NCBI GenBank assembly: GCA_036383255.1
Contig: DASVOS010000010.1
Location: forward strand, 109,347 to 173,346
DNA length: 64,000 nt
Direction of reading: 5' to 3'
Source: Gammaproteobacteria bacterium
Lineage (GTDB): Bacteria > Pseudomonadota > Gammaproteobacteria > Natronospirales > REEB76
A program made the position numbers and the translations under genes. This document shows positions 16,929-26,236 of this stretch, piece by piece. How positions within the stretch are numbered: the stretch's first letter is position 1; the number at the start of each line of letters is the position of its first letter. A model generated the notes under the pieces. That model was given only the letters and a program-made list of their open reading frames with translations, made no database searches and had not been told where the DNA came from.

Positions 16929-17735
16929 ATGAGCCGCTATCCCGAACGCATCGTCTGCTTGACCGAGGAGACCACCGAGACGCTGTACCTCTTGAAGGAG
17001 GACGCGCGCATCGTCGGCATCTCCGGTTTCACGGTGCGCCCGCCCCAGGCAAGGCGCGAGAAGCCCAAGGTCTCCGCCTTCACCAGCGCCAAGCTCGACA
17101 AGATCGCAGCCTTGAAGCCAGACCTCGTATTGGGTTTCTCGGACCTGCAGGCGGACATCGCGGCGGAGCTCGTGAAGCTCGGCATCGAGGTGCACGTGTT
17201 CAACCACCGCACGGTGGCGGACATCTTCCGCATGATCTCCATGCTGGGCGGCATGCTCGGCTGCGAGGCCAAGACGCGCAGGCTGGTGGAGGAGCTGGAA
17301 GCGGGCCTCGAACGGTTGCGCACCGCCGCGGCCAGGCTGCCGCGCCGGCCGCGGGTCTACTTCGAGGAGTGGGACACGCCGCAGATCTCCGGCATCGCCT
17401 GGGTCTCGGAGCTCATCGGCATCGCGGGCGGGGCCGACATATTTCCGGAGCTGGCCAGGGAATCCCTCGCCAAGAACCGCATCGTGGCGGATCCCCTGGA
17501 GGTGCCGCGGCGCGCGCCGGATATCATCCTGGGCTCCTGGTGCGGCAAGAAGTTCAGGCCCAAGGAGGTGGCGGCCCGCCCCGGCTGGGGCGAGGTGCCG
17601 GCGGTGCGCAACGGGGAGCTGCATGAGATAAAGTCTTCCCTCATCCTGCAACCGGGGCCTGCGGCCCTCACGGATGGGGTCAATGTCATTCATTCGATTT
17701 TCGCGGCCTGGGCAGACCCGGGCCGTCAGGGATAG
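16929..17735 (+). CDS. cobalamin-binding BtuF-like periplasmic-binding-fold protein, no signal peptide
   Basis: About 268 aa from ATG 16929 (an in-frame GTG lies at 16923). It begins directly with YPERIVCLTEETTETLYLL, the first Rossmann lobe of the BtuF/FhuD fold (PF01497), with a long central helix around residues 95-140. The end of the second lobe reads GELHEIKSSLILQPGPAALTD. Export signals are absent, so it is probably cytoplasmic; such stand-alone 'cobalamin-binding proteins' are known in proteobacteria but their task is unclear. Its 3' end overlaps the next membrane-protein gene by about 60 bp, which implies co-expression. Confidence 0.8.
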   Translation: MSRYPERIVCLTEETTETLYLLKEDARIVGISGFTVRPPQARREKPKVSAFTSAKLDKIAALKPDLVLGFSDLQADIAAELVKLGIEVHVFNHRTVADIFRMISMLGGMLGCEAKTRRLVEELEAGLERLRTAAARLPRRPRVYFEEWDTPQISGIAWVSELIGIAGGADIFPELARESLAKNRIVADPLEVPRRAPDIILGSWCGKKFRPKEVAARPGWGEVPAVRNGELHEIKSSLILQPGPAALTDGVNVIHSIFAAWADPGRQG

Positions 17736-18348
17736 CGGCCTGCTGCTGCGCACCGCCGGCAGCGTGGCGGACGTGGTCACGCTCTTCCGCCTAGCCATCT
17801 TCCACGACATCAAGAGCACGCTGTTCGACTACGTCGTGAACGTGTGCATCACGCTGATGGCGCTGCTCCTGATGCGCCACATGCACACCGGCGCCTACAC
17901 GGTGTTCTACAACTTCGTCACCGGGGTGCTGAACCCTGGCATCCTCATCATCATGGCTTCCCTCACCATCGTGCTGGTGGGGCTGGAGTTCATCTTCGTG
18001 GGGGTGACGTTCTTCCCCAAGGGCCACGTGCCGACGCTGATGGTGAAGCTCATCGCCAGCGTGCGCGACTCCATCGTGGTGCTGTCGGGCGCGGCGCTCG
18101 CGCTGGCGCTGCTGATGTTCGGCGGGGACCCGGTGGGGCGGCTCAAGGCCATGGCGCTGGCGGCGATGTACTTCGCCTTCGCCTACCTGATGGCGTTCCT
18201 GTGCCTGGCGCCGTTCTGGCTCGACTCGCGGCGCGTCACCGACCGCGTCGCGCTGGTGGCGGCGGGGGCGGGGCTGATCGCGCTGGTGTGGTTTTGGCCG
18301 GACCTGTTCGACCCGGACGTGCTGAAGCTGGACTCCATCATCGGGTGA
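17674..18348 (+). CDS. multi-pass inner-membrane protein of unknown function
   Basis: 224 aa from ATG 17674; ATG 17683 is equally possible. Hydrophobic segments lie near residues 53-67, 85-110, 128-150, 158-180 and 190-208, so four to five transmembrane helices. No motif is recognised. It overlaps the end of the BtuF-like gene out of frame, suggesting translational coupling and perhaps a joint role in envelope uptake or sensing; this is inference. Confidence 0.65.
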   Translation: MGSMSFIRFSRPGQTRAVRDSGLLLRTAGSVADVVTLFRLAIFHDIKSTLFDYVVNVCITLMALLLMRHMHTGAYTVFYNFVTGVLNPGILIIMASLTIVLVGLEFIFVGVTFFPKGHVPTLMVKLIASVRDSIVVLSGAALALALLMFGGDPVGRLKAMALAAMYFAFAYLMAFLCLAPFWLDSRRVTDRVALVAAGAGLIALVWFWPDLFDPDVLKLDSIIG

Positions 18349-18399
18349 GCCGGGGCGAGGCGCACCAGGGATGGTTAGAAGACGATCAATCGGCACGCA

Positions 18400-19293
18400 T
18401 CAGCGTGTAAGTCTGTCGTAAGCTTCCCGATACTTGGCGGCGGTCTTCTGCAGGATGTCGTCGGGCAGCTTCGGACCCGGCGCCTTCTTGTCCCAGTCCA
18501 GCGTCTCCAGGTAGTCGCGCACGAACTGCTTGTCGAAGGAGGGCGGGCTCATGCCGGCCTGGTAGGTGTCCGCCGGCCAGAAGCGCGAGGAATCCGGCGT
18601 CAGCACCTCGTCGATGAGGTACATCTGGCCGGCCTTGTCCACGCCGAACTCGAACTTGGTGTCGGCGATGATGATGCCGCGCTCCAGCGCGTACTTGGCG
18701 GCGAACTCATAGATGGCGAGGGTGGTGTCGCGCACCTTTTCCGCCAGCGCGGGGTCCACCAGCTTGGTGACTGCCTCGAAGGGGATGTTCTCGTCGTGCT
18801 GGCCCTTGGGCGCCTTGGTGGCGGGCGTGAACAGCGGCTGGGGCAGCTTCTCGGCCTGCTGCATGCCCTTGGGCAGCGGGATGCCGCACACCGCGCCGGT
18901 CTTCTGGTAGTCCTTCCAGCCGGAGCCGATGAGGTAGCCGCGCGCCACCGCTTCCACGGGCAGCGCGCGCAGCTTGCGCACCACCATGGCGCGGTCCTTC
19001 AGCATGGCGCGCTCGGCCGGGTCGCTGACCACGCTCTCGACGGCGATGTCCGTGAGCTGGTTTGGTATGATGTGCGCCGTCTTGTCGAACCAGAAGCGCG
19101 AGATGCCCGTGAGCACCGCGCCCTTGCCGGGGATGGGGTCGGGCAGCACCACGTCGAAGGCCGAGAGGCGGTCGGTGGTGACGATCAGGAGGTGCTCGGG
19201 GCCCGCGTCGTAGATGTCCCGCACCTTGCCCCGATGCACCAGCGGCAGGCCTTTGAGGCGGGTCTCGAACACGGGGGTCTGCGCGGCAGTCAT
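18400..19293 (-). CDS. purC: phosphoribosylaminoimidazole-succinocarboxamide synthase
   Basis: 297 aa from ATG 19293 ([13 protein letters not shown]); the open frame to 19332 is not family-like. Family blocks are [12 protein letters not shown] near residue 20, [15 protein letters not shown] near 44, [13 protein letters not shown] near 117 and [14 protein letters not shown] near 225. It joins aspartate to CAIR in step 7 of de novo purine synthesis. The length matches the long PurC type (about 290-300 aa) seen in Xanthomonas and yeast rather than the E. coli form of about 237 aa. Confidence 0.96.
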   Translation of the reverse strand: MTAAQTPVFETRLKGLPLVHRGKVRDIYDAGPEHLLIVTTDRLSAFDVVLPDPIPGKGAVLTGISRFWFDKTAHIIPNQLTDIAVESVVSDPAERAMLKDRAMVVRKLRALPVEAVARGYLIGSGWKDYQKTGAVCGIPLPKGMQQAEKLPQPLFTPATKAPKGQHDENIPFEAVTKLVDPALAEKVRDTTLAIYEFAAKYALERGIIIADTKFEFGVDKAGQMYLIDEVLTPDSSRFWPADTYQAGMSPPSFDKQFVRDYLETLDWDKKAPGPKLPDDILQKTAAKYREAYDRLTR

Positions 19294-19368
19294 GGGGAAT
19301 CCAGCACTTGAAGTGCGCGTATCTTGCCACATGCATCAGCTTGAAGTAATCCTCCGGGAAAACCACGC

Positions 19369-20163
19369 ATGAACCTCGTCGGCCTGCTCATCGGGGCGGT
19401 GATCGGCTTCCTCCTCGGCGGCCCGCTGGGCGCCATCATCGGCGCCATGCTCGGCCAGAGCGTCTCCGTGGGCGTGTCCCGCGGCGGCTGGAGCGGCCAC
19501 GACTCGGCGCGCTCGCAGCAGGCGTTCTTCGAGGCCACCTTCTCGGTGATGGGCCACGTGGCCAAGGCCGACGGCGTCGTGTCGCCGGACGAGATCCAGG
19601 CCGCGCGCAACGTGATGGCGCACATGAACCTGGACGAGGCGCAGCGCCAGGCCGCCGTCGAGCATTTCAACCGCGGCAAGCTGCCGGACTTCGACCTGGA
19701 TGCGCAACTCAAGGCCCTGCGCGCCGCCTGCCACGGGCGCCACGACCTCATGGGCATGTTCCTGCAGATCCAGCTGCACGCGGCCATGGCGGACGGCACC
19801 GTGCACCCGGCGGAGCGCGTGGTGCTGGAGCGCATCTGCGCGCTCCTCGGCATCTCGGTGTACGAGCTCAACCAGTACGAGCAGTTCATCCGCGCCCAGG
19901 CGCGCTTCCGGCGCGATGCCGACAGCCGCAGCCCGGAGGCGCGCCGGGACGAACTCGGCGCCGCCTACCAGACGCTGGGCGTCGCGGCCACCGCCACGGA
20001 CGCGGAGATCAAGACCGCCTACCGCCGACTGATGAAGGAGAACCACCCGGACAAGCTGGTGGCGCGCGGCCTGCCGGAGAACATGATCAAGCTGGCTCAG
20101 GAGAAGGTGCAGCAGATCAATGTCGCGTACGACCTGATCAAGTCTTCCCGCGGGATAAAATAG
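19369..20163 (+). CDS. djlA: DnaJ-like membrane co-chaperone DjlA
   Basis: 264 aa. The N-terminal glycine-rich transmembrane segment (LIGAVIGFLLGGPLGAIIGA, residues 7-26) is typical of DjlA. A TerB-like helical domain follows (about 50-180) with acidic metal-site residues KADGVVSPDE and MADGTVHPAE. The C-terminal J-domain (about 200-264) has the essential HPD in ENHPDKL near 223. It stimulates DnaK at the inner membrane. It is divergent from purC. Confidence 0.95.
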   Translation: MNLVGLLIGAVIGFLLGGPLGAIIGAMLGQSVSVGVSRGGWSGHDSARSQQAFFEATFSVMGHVAKADGVVSPDEIQAARNVMAHMNLDEAQRQAAVEHFNRGKLPDFDLDAQLKALRAACHGRHDLMGMFLQIQLHAAMADGTVHPAERVVLERICALLGISVYELNQYEQFIRAQARFRRDADSRSPEARRDELGAAYQTLGVAATATDAEIKTAYRRLMKENHPDKLVARGLPENMIKLAQEKVQQINVAYDLIKSSRGIK

Positions 20164-20164
20164 C

Positions 20165-20295
20165 TCAGAAGCTGCTGCGCTCGGCGGGGCGTCGTTGCGC
20201 TTCGGACTCGCAGTCGGTCATGCACTCAAATGTGCACTCCCTCCTGCTCGCCTCGCACGCCTAGCCCCGCCTTCGCTCGCGACGCTTCTGAGGGG
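20165..20295. repeat. dispersed palindromic element, copy B
   Basis: Ends are inverted: CTCAGAAGC (20165-20173) / GCTTCTGAG (20283-20291), with an inner stem GGCGGGGC / GCCCCGCC. Between them is a core of about 65 nt that matches the reverse complement of copy C (31690-31760) almost base for base: CGTTGCGCTTCGGACTCGCA, then GTCGGTCATGCAC, then GTGCACTCCCTCCTGCTCGC. It lies between djlA and the methyltransferase. Confidence 0.75.
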
Positions 20296-20340
20296 ATTTG
20301 TAGAATTTAGTCGGTGATCTTAGGGAAAGGTAGGAGTCAC

Positions 20341-21051
20341 ATGGAGAAGCCGCAAGACTACGTCGAGGAGAGCCGCGTCGGCTTCTGGTTCCTCGGCACG
20401 TTCACCTGGAAACGCCACGTGGTGGAGCGCGCGCTCAAGGACCTGGCGCGGCTGCTGCCGCAGCCGGGCGCGCGGTTCGACACGGTACTGGACGCGGGCT
20501 GCGGCCAGGGGCGGGCGCTGCAGCCGCTGGCGGAACGCTTCAAGCCCAGGCGCCTGATCGGTACCGACGTGGATACCCATGGCCTGGAGGCGGCACGGGT
20601 CGAGGCTGCGAAGTTCGGCCTCGCGCCGGAGCTCATGGAGGCGGACTGTGCCGCCATCCCGCTGCCGGATGCCAGCGTGGACCTCATCTTCTGCCACCAG
20701 ACCCTGCACCACCTGGTGCGGCAGGAGGAGACGCTCCGGGAGTTCAACCGGCTGCTGAGACCCGGCGGCCTGCTGCTCGTCGCCGAGTCCACCAAGGCCT
20801 ACATCCACTCCTGGGTGATCCGGCTGTTCTTCCGCCACCCCATGCACATGCAGCACACGGCCGAGGAGTACCTGGACATGGTGCGCCGCGCCGGCTTCGA
20901 GTTCGGCGAGGCGAACGTCTCCTATCCCTACCTGTGGTGGAGCCGCGCCGCGGACTTCGGTCTCCTGGAGACGCTGCACATCAGGAAACCGCCGCCCCAT
21001 GGGCAGCGCGTTGAGACCTTGGTGAATCTGGTAGCCAGGAAGCCCGGTTGA
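20341..21051 (+). CDS. class I SAM-dependent methyltransferase
   Basis: 236 aa from ATG 20341 with a good Shine-Dalgarno (AGGTAGGAG). Motif I is LDAGCGQGRALQPL (near residue 51), the acidic end of the next strand is GTDVD, and the post-motif block is LIFCHQTLHHL near 118 with LLRPGGLLLVAES near 140, as in UbiE/methyltransferase type 11 proteins. The substrate is unknown, and the aromatic-rich C-terminus (YPYLWWSRAAD) may form the acceptor pocket. It is flanked by repeat copy B and its miniature derivative. Confidence 0.85.
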   Translation: MEKPQDYVEESRVGFWFLGTFTWKRHVVERALKDLARLLPQPGARFDTVLDAGCGQGRALQPLAERFKPRRLIGTDVDTHGLEAARVEAAKFGLAPELMEADCAAIPLPDASVDLIFCHQTLHHLVRQEETLREFNRLLRPGGLLLVAESTKAYIHSWVIRLFFRHPMHMQHTAEEYLDMVRRAGFEFGEANVSYPYLWWSRAADFGLLETLHIRKPPPHGQRVETLVNLVARKPG

Positions 21052-21058
21052 TAGCGCC

Positions 21059-21090
21059 GCTCAAAGCGTCGCGAGCGCAGCAGCTTTGAA
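21059..21090. repeat. miniature derivative of palindromic element B
   Basis: CTCAAAGCGTCGCGAGCGCA followed by GCAGCTTTGAA. This is the two ends of copy B (20165-20184 and 20275-20291) joined with the whole core missing, in reverse orientation. It forms a single hairpin between two convergent genes, where it could serve as a bidirectional terminator. Confidence 0.65.
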
Positions 21091-21555
21091 TTAGTCGGAG
21101 GAGAGGTAGGCGCCCGACATCGCGATGAGCACCACGACGATGCCGAGCGCGAGGTTCAGGCCCATCACCCGGCGGATCTGGCCCATGGCCTTCAACGCCT
21201 GCTCAGCATCCTTCGCCTCCACCGCGCGCTTCAGGCGCGGGTAAGGGGCGGAGTTGATGTGGCCGAACAGCGCCATCATCAGCACGCCCAGTCCCATCAT
21301 CAGGTTCACGAACAGGGGCGCGTTGGCGAAGCCATCGAAGCTGTTGAACACCATGTAGATGCCGCTCGCGAGCAGCGCGACGATGGTGGCCCACACCCAG
21401 GGGAAGAAGCGGCCGAAGAAGCCGGCCCAGATGCGGGCCCGGAGCAGGGTCTCCAGTTCCGCCAGCACCGGGCGGGCGGCGAGGTAGGCGAAGAACATGC
21501 CGCCGACCCAGACGATGACGGCGAGGATGTGCAGGGTGATGGCGACGACGGGCAT
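21091..21555 (-). CDS. CopD-family integral membrane protein
   Basis: 154 aa with four transmembrane helices (about 5-25, 50-70, 80-97, 130-150). The start MPVVAITLHILAVIVWVGGM contains the His (HILA) and Trp-x-Gly-Gly (WVGGMFF) features of the CopD/YqhA-type copper-resistance or heme-like membrane domain (PF05425). The role is unproven. It is monocistronic and convergent with the methyltransferase. Confidence 0.75.
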   Translation of the reverse strand: MPVVAITLHILAVIVWVGGMFFAYLAARPVLAELETLLRARIWAGFFGRFFPWVWATIVALLASGIYMVFNSFDGFANAPLFVNLMMGLGVLMMALFGHINSAPYPRLKRAVEAKDAEQALKAMGQIRRVMGLNLALGIVVVLIAMSGAYLSSD

Positions 21556-21642
21556 GGGCGGACACCTCTTATTTGCCGTGCGACGGGCAGGATAGCACCC
21601 CGCGGCTGAAAACCCCCGGTGATTAAGTTAAAGTGTGCCCCC

Positions 21643-22320
21643 ATGGGAATGCCCCAGCTCATCGCCCCCTCCATCCTTTCCGCCGACTTCGCCCGCCTGG
21701 GAGAAGAGGTGGACGCCGTGCTCAAGGCCGGCGCGGACATGGTGCACTTCGACGTGATGGACAACCATTACGTGCCGAACCTCACCATCGGCCCGGTGGT
21801 ATGCGAGGCGCTGCGCAAGCACGGGGTGAAGGCGCCCATCGACGTGCACCTGATGGTGAAGCCGGTGGACCGCATCGTGCCGGACTTCGCCAAGGCCGGC
21901 GCCACCTACATCACCTTCCATCCCGAGGCCAGCGAACACGTGGACCGCACTCTCGCGCTGATCCACGACCAGGGCTGCAAGGCCGGTCTCGTGTTCAACC
22001 CGGCGACGCCGCTGGACTACATGAAGCACGTGATGGACAAGCTGGACATGGTGCTCATCATGTCCGTGAACCCCGGCTTCGGCGGCCAGTCCTTCATCCG
22101 CGCCAGCCTGGACAAGCTGCGCGAAGCCAGGGCTCTCATCAACAAGTCCGGCCGTGAGATCCGCCTGGAGATCGACGGCGGGGTGAAGGCGGATAACATC
22201 CGCGAGATCGCCGCTGCCGGCGCCGACACCTTCGTGGCGGGCTCGGCCATCTTCGGCGCCAAGGACTATGGCGCCGTCGTCCAGCAGATGCGCGCGGAAC
22301 TCGCCAAAGCCAAGTCCTGA
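21643..22320 (+). CDS. rpe: ribulose-phosphate 3-epimerase
   Basis: 225 aa from ATG 21643 ([20 protein letters not shown]). TIM barrel; metal and catalytic blocks are [17 protein letters not shown] near residues 34-50, DVHLMV near 68, [12 protein letters not shown] near 142 and EIDGGV near 177. It interconverts ribulose-5-P and xylulose-5-P in the pentose phosphate pathway. gph follows after 10 bp and the trp operon after that, the common gammaproteobacterial order rpe-gph-trpE. Confidence 0.96.
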   Translation: MGMPQLIAPSILSADFARLGEEVDAVLKAGADMVHFDVMDNHYVPNLTIGPVVCEALRKHGVKAPIDVHLMVKPVDRIVPDFAKAGATYITFHPEASEHVDRTLALIHDQGCKAGLVFNPATPLDYMKHVMDKLDMVLIMSVNPGFGGQSFIRASLDKLREARALINKSGREIRLEIDGGVKADNIREIAAAGADTFVAGSAIFGAKDYGAVVQQMRAELAKAKS

Positions 22321-22330
22321 TCCCTTTCCG

Positions 22331-23017
22331 ATGAACATCCAACTGGTAGCGTTCGACTTGGACGGCACACTCGTGGACAGCGCCGCGGACATCGCGCGCG
22401 CGGTGGACAAGGCGCTGGAGTCCCTGGGCCAGCGTTCCTACGGCGTGCAGCAGGTGAAGGGCTGGGTGGGCGAGGGCCTCACCAAGCTCCTGAAGCGCGC
22501 GCTCACCGGCAAGCTGGACGGCGAGCCGGATGCGGAACTCCTGGCGGACGCGCGGGCCGCGTTCCGCCGCTTCTACGCGGCAGAAGTGTGCGTGGACACC
22601 CGCCTCTATCCCGGCGCGCTGGAAGCGCTCGACGCGCTGGCGGGCCGCTGCCGCCTCGCCTGCGTCACCAACAAGTCCGCCGAGTTCACCGAGCCCCTGC
22701 TGGAACGGCTCGGCGTGCGAGGCCGCTTCGACACGGTGGTGAGCGGCGACACGGTGCCGGCCCTGAAGCCCGATCCACGCCCGCTCTTGCTCGCGGCGGA
22801 GCGGGTGGGGGTCGCCCCTGCCATGAGTTGCATGGTGGGGGATTCGCGGGCCGACATATTGGGGGCCCGGGCCGCGGGCTTCCGCGCGGTGGCGGTGTCC
22901 TACGGTTACCGGCAGGACGAGGACCTCCTGGCGCTGGGCGCGGAGGTGGAGCTAGACAGCCTGGCGGAGCTGCCGCCCTGGCTCGCGGGGCTTGCCCCTG
23001 CGGCGGCCAGCCGTTAA
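22331..23017 (+). CDS. gph: phosphoglycolate phosphatase (HAD family)
   Basis: 228 aa from ATG 22331 (MNIQLVAFDLDGTLVDSAAD). HAD motifs: nucleophile D-x-D in FDLDGTLVD (residues 8-16), motif II CVTNKS near 115, the Lys of motif III in ALKPDPRPL near 147, and motif IV VGDSRADILGA near 171. It removes 2-phosphoglycolate, produced in DNA end repair. It is co-directional with rpe. Its stop is followed within 35 bp by the trp leader peptide. Confidence 0.93.
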   Translation: MNIQLVAFDLDGTLVDSAADIARAVDKALESLGQRSYGVQQVKGWVGEGLTKLLKRALTGKLDGEPDAELLADARAAFRRFYAAEVCVDTRLYPGALEALDALAGRCRLACVTNKSAEFTEPLLERLGVRGRFDTVVSGDTVPALKPDPRPLLLAAERVGVAPAMSCMVGDSRADILGARAAGFRAVAVSYGYRQDEDLLALGAEVELDSLAELPPWLAGLAPAAASR

Positions 23018-23049
23018 TGTCTTGGCTCGGTTCGAAGGGGCATAAACCC

Positions 23050-23118
23050 ATGTCTTCCACGGTCTTCCTGAGCAACGGAGCAGTCGCGGCCTCGCGCCAC
23101 AGCTGGCGATGGCGCTGA
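23050..23118 (+). CDS. trpL: trp operon leader peptide
   Basis: 22-codon ORF (MSSTVFLSNGAVAASRHSWR then WR, stop) just ahead of trpE. It carries two near-adjacent Trp codons (TGG CGA TGG) immediately before the stop, the hallmark of a translation-sensing Trp leader. Only 52 nt separate its TGA from the trpE ATG. That stretch contains a small GACGC/GCGTC hairpin (23116-23130 region) but no U-run, so classic terminator-based attenuation is not evident. Ribosome stalling here may act on the trpE translation start or by Rho. Too short for routine gene finding. Confidence 0.75.
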   Translation: MSSTVFLSNGAVAASRHSWRWR

Positions 23119-23170
23119 CGCGTCCGCGTCGTGCCGTATCGCAACCTCCGTCTCTCAGGGTGACCGTCCC

Positions 23171-24649
23171 ATGGACCAACAGCGCTTTGACGCCTTAAAG
23201 GCCGCCGGCTACAACCGCATCCCCGTGGTGCGCGAGCTGCTCGCGGACCTCGACACCCCCCTCAGCACCTACCTCAAGCTCGCGAACGCGCCCCACACCT
23301 TCCTCCTGGAATCGGTGCAGGGCGGCGAGACCTGGGGCCGCTACTCCATCATCGGGCTCACCGCCGCCGCGCTATTCACGGTGCGGGACGGCGTGTCCCG
23401 GGTGCAGACCGCCTCCGGCTGGGAGCAGGTATCGGAGGAACCCTTCGCGGCGCTGGAGGCATTCCGCACGCGGTTCCGCGTGCCGGTGATGCCCGGCCTG
23501 CCGCGCTTCAGCGGCGGCCTCGTGGGCTACTTCGGCCACGAGGCGGTGGGCTACATCGAGCCGCAGCTCGCGGACGCGGTGGCGAGCGACGAGCTCGGCT
23601 GCCCGGACATCTGCCTGATGCTGGCCGAGGAACTGGTGGTCTTCGACAACCTGCGCGGCACGGTGCAGATCGTGGTGCACGCGGACCCGGCGCAGCCGGA
23701 CGCGTTGCTGCGCGCCGAGCGGCGCCTCGAGGACCTCACCTCCCGGCTGCGCGGTCCGGCCCGCTATCCCTCGCGCGCCGGCTACTCCGGCAGCAGCGCG
23801 GGACAGTTCCGCTCCAGCTTCGAGGTGGCGGACTTCTGCCGCGCGGTGGAGAAGGTGCGCGACTACATCCGTGCCGGCGACGCGTTCCAGGTGGTGCTGT
23901 CGCAGCGCCTGTCGGCGCCGTTCTCCGGTTCCGCCCTGGACGTGTACCGGGCCCTACGCGTCATGAACCCCTCGCCCTACATGTACCACCTGGATTTCGG
24001 CACGTTCCAGGTGACAGGTTCCTCGCCGGAGGTGCTGGTGCGGGTGGAGGACGGCGAGGTGACGCTGCGCCCCATCGCCGGCACGCGCCCGCGCGGCCGC
24101 ACGCCGGAGGAGGACGACCGGCTGGCCGAGGACCTCTTGGCGGACGCCAAAGAGCGGGCGGAGCACGTGATGCTCCTGGACCTGGGGCGCAACGACGTGG
24201 GCCGGGTGGCGGAGACCGGCAGCGTGCGCCTCTCGGACCGCATGGTGATCGAGCGCTATTCCCACGTGATGCACATCGTCTCGGAGGTGCGGGGGCGCCT
24301 CAAGGCCGGGCTCGGGCCGCTGGAGGTGCTCAAGGCCTGCTTCCCGGCCGGCACCGTGAGCGGCGCGCCCAAGGTGCGGGCCCTGGAGATCATCCGCGAA
24401 CTGGAACCCTCGGAGCGGGGCATCTATTCCGGCGCCGTTGGGTACCTGGGCTGGAACGGCAACCTGGACACGGCCATCGCGATCCGCACTGCCGTCATCA
24501 AGGACGGTAAGCTGCACGTGCAGGCGGGGGCCGGCATCGTGCATGATTCGGTGCCGGAGAACGAGTGGCATGAGACCCTGAACAAGGCCAGGGCTTTGCT
24601 CCACGCTATAGAGATGACCCGGGCTGAGGGCGGCAGGGGCTCCGTATGA
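23171..24649 (+). CDS. trpE: anthranilate synthase component I
   Basis: 492 aa. The N-terminal feedback site L-L-E-S appears in [15 protein letters not shown] (near residue 36). The chorismate-binding core includes [18 protein letters not shown] near 266, [12 protein letters not shown] near 297, [12 protein letters not shown] near 334, and [18 protein letters not shown] near 395. It converts chorismate to anthranilate with TrpG. It overlaps trpG by 4 bp (ATGA at 24646). Expression is probably controlled by the leader peptide upstream. Confidence 0.97.
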   Translation: MDQQRFDALKAAGYNRIPVVRELLADLDTPLSTYLKLANAPHTFLLESVQGGETWGRYSIIGLTAAALFTVRDGVSRVQTASGWEQVSEEPFAALEAFRTRFRVPVMPGLPRFSGGLVGYFGHEAVGYIEPQLADAVASDELGCPDICLMLAEELVVFDNLRGTVQIVVHADPAQPDALLRAERRLEDLTSRLRGPARYPSRAGYSGSSAGQFRSSFEVADFCRAVEKVRDYIRAGDAFQVVLSQRLSAPFSGSALDVYRALRVMNPSPYMYHLDFGTFQVTGSSPEVLVRVEDGEVTLRPIAGTRPRGRTPEEDDRLAEDLLADAKERAEHVMLLDLGRNDVGRVAETGSVRLSDRMVIERYSHVMHIVSEVRGRLKAGLGPLEVLKACFPAGTVSGAPKVRALEIIRELEPSERGIYSGAVGYLGWNGNLDTAIAIRTAVIKDGKLHVQAGAGIVHDSVPENEWHETLNKARALLHAIEMTRAEGGRGSV

Positions 24650-25224
24650 TCCTGATGATCGACAACTACGATTCCTTCACCTACAACCTGGTGCAATACC
24701 TGGGCGAGCTGGGCGCGGAGGTGGAGGTGCGCCGCAACGACGCGCTGGGCGTCTCGGACGTCGCCGCCATGGGACCCGAGGGCATCGTGCTTTCGCCGGG
24801 GCCCTGCACGCCCAACGAGGCGGGCATCTGCCTGGACCTTGTGAAGGAGCTGGGCGGGCGGCTGCCGATCCTGGGCGTCTGCCTCGGCCACCAGGCCATC
24901 GGCCAGGCCTTCGGCGGGCGCATCGTGCACGCGGGCCAGGTGATGCACGGCAAGGTCTCGCGCATCCGCCACTCAGGCAAGGGCGTGTTCCGCGGCTTGC
25001 CGGACGGCTTCGAGGCCACGCGCTACCATTCGCTGGTCATCGCCAAGGACTCGGTGCCGGACTGCCTGGAGGTCACCGCCTGGACCGAGGACGAGTCCGG
25101 TGAGATGGAGGAGATCATGGGTGTGCGGCACAAGACGCTGCCCATCGAGGGCGTGCAGTTCCATCCTGAATCGATCCTCACCCAGCACGGCCACGACTTG
25201 CTGCGCAACTTCCTGACAGGCTGA
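24646..25224 (+). CDS. trpG: anthranilate synthase component II (glutamine amidotransferase)
   Basis: 192 aa class I amidotransferase. Oxyanion/start block [20 protein letters not shown]; nucleophile Cys in [16 protein letters not shown] (near residue 79); catalytic His-Glu in VQFHPESIL (near 171). It supplies ammonia to TrpE and may also serve PabB in folate synthesis. ATGA overlap with trpE, then 1 bp to trpD, so translation is coupled. Confidence 0.97.
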   Translation: MILMIDNYDSFTYNLVQYLGELGAEVEVRRNDALGVSDVAAMGPEGIVLSPGPCTPNEAGICLDLVKELGGRLPILGVCLGHQAIGQAFGGRIVHAGQVMHGKVSRIRHSGKGVFRGLPDGFEATRYHSLVIAKDSVPDCLEVTAWTEDESGEMEEIMGVRHKTLPIEGVQFHPESILTQHGHDLLRNFLTG

Positions 25225-25225
25225 C

Positions 25226-26236
25226 ATGGACATCAAGGACGCCATCAGCCAGATCGTGGACCACCAGCACCTGGATGAGGCGGCCATGCAGGCGGTGATG
25301 CGCCAGATCATGACCGGCGGCGCCACGCCGATCCAGATCGGCGGCTTCCTCGCCGGCCTGCGCGCCAAGGGCGAGACGGTGGAGGAGATCAGCGCTGCCG
25401 CGCGCGTGATGCGCGAGCTCGCCATGCCGGTCAAGGTGGACACCCATAACCTCGTGGATACCTGCGGCACCGGCGGCGACGGCCGCCGCATCTTCAACGT
25501 CTCCACCGCCGCCGCGTTCGTGGTGGCCGCCGCAGGCGGGCGCGTGGCGAAGCACGGCAACCGCTCCATGTCGAGCAAGTCGGGCAGCGCGGACCTCCTG
25601 GAGGCCATGGGCGTGCCGCTGGAACTGCCGCCGGAGCGGGTGGTGGAATGCATCGAGAAGGTGGGCCTGGGGTTCATGTTCGCCCCGGCGCACCATCCGG
25701 CTGCGCGCTACGCGGCCGCGCCGCGGCGCGAGCTCGGCACGCGCACCTTGTTCAACCTGCTGGGCCCCCTCACCAACCCCGCCAACACGCCGCACCAGCT
25801 GCTCGGCGTGTTCGCGCAACGCTGGATCGAGCCGCTGGCCCAGGTGCTGCGTTCCCTGGGCAGCCGCCATGTGCTGGTGATCCACTCGGAGGACGGGCTG
25901 GACGAGATCAGCCTCGCCGCGCCCACGCAGGTGTGCGAACTCAAGGACGGCGGGCTCAGGAGCTACACCGTGCGCCCCGAGGACTTCGGCATCGCGAGCC
26001 AGGCGCTGGACCCGCTGGAGGTGGACGGTCCCCAGGCGAGCCTCGCGCTGGTGAAGCGCGCGCTCGGCGACGAGCCCGGCCCGGCGCGGGACATGCTGGC
26101 GCTGAACGCGGGCGCCGCGCTCTACGCGGCGGACGTGGCGGCTTCCTTCGCCGAGGGCGTGGAGCGGGCCCGGACCACGCTCGCGGACGGCGCCGCCGCG
26201 CGCAAGCTGGAAGAGTTCGTCGAGGCAGTGCGATGA
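25226..26236 (+). CDS. trpD: anthranilate phosphoribosyltransferase
   Basis: 336 aa. PRPP-binding glycine loop DTCGTGGDG (near residues 78-86), [20 protein letters not shown] near 107-126, and the anthranilate-site block [20 protein letters not shown] near 152-171. It transfers phosphoribose from PRPP to anthranilate. It sits in the middle of the trpEGDC operon and overlaps trpC by ATGA (26233-26236). Confidence 0.97.
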   Translation: MDIKDAISQIVDHQHLDEAAMQAVMRQIMTGGATPIQIGGFLAGLRAKGETVEEISAAARVMRELAMPVKVDTHNLVDTCGTGGDGRRIFNVSTAAAFVVAAAGGRVAKHGNRSMSSKSGSADLLEAMGVPLELPPERVVECIEKVGLGFMFAPAHHPAARYAAAPRRELGTRTLFNLLGPLTNPANTPHQLLGVFAQRWIEPLAQVLRSLGSRHVLVIHSEDGLDEISLAAPTQVCELKDGGLRSYTVRPEDFGIASQALDPLEVDGPQASLALVKRALGDEPGPARDMLALNAGAALYAADVAASFAEGVERARTTLADGAAARKLEEFVEAVR

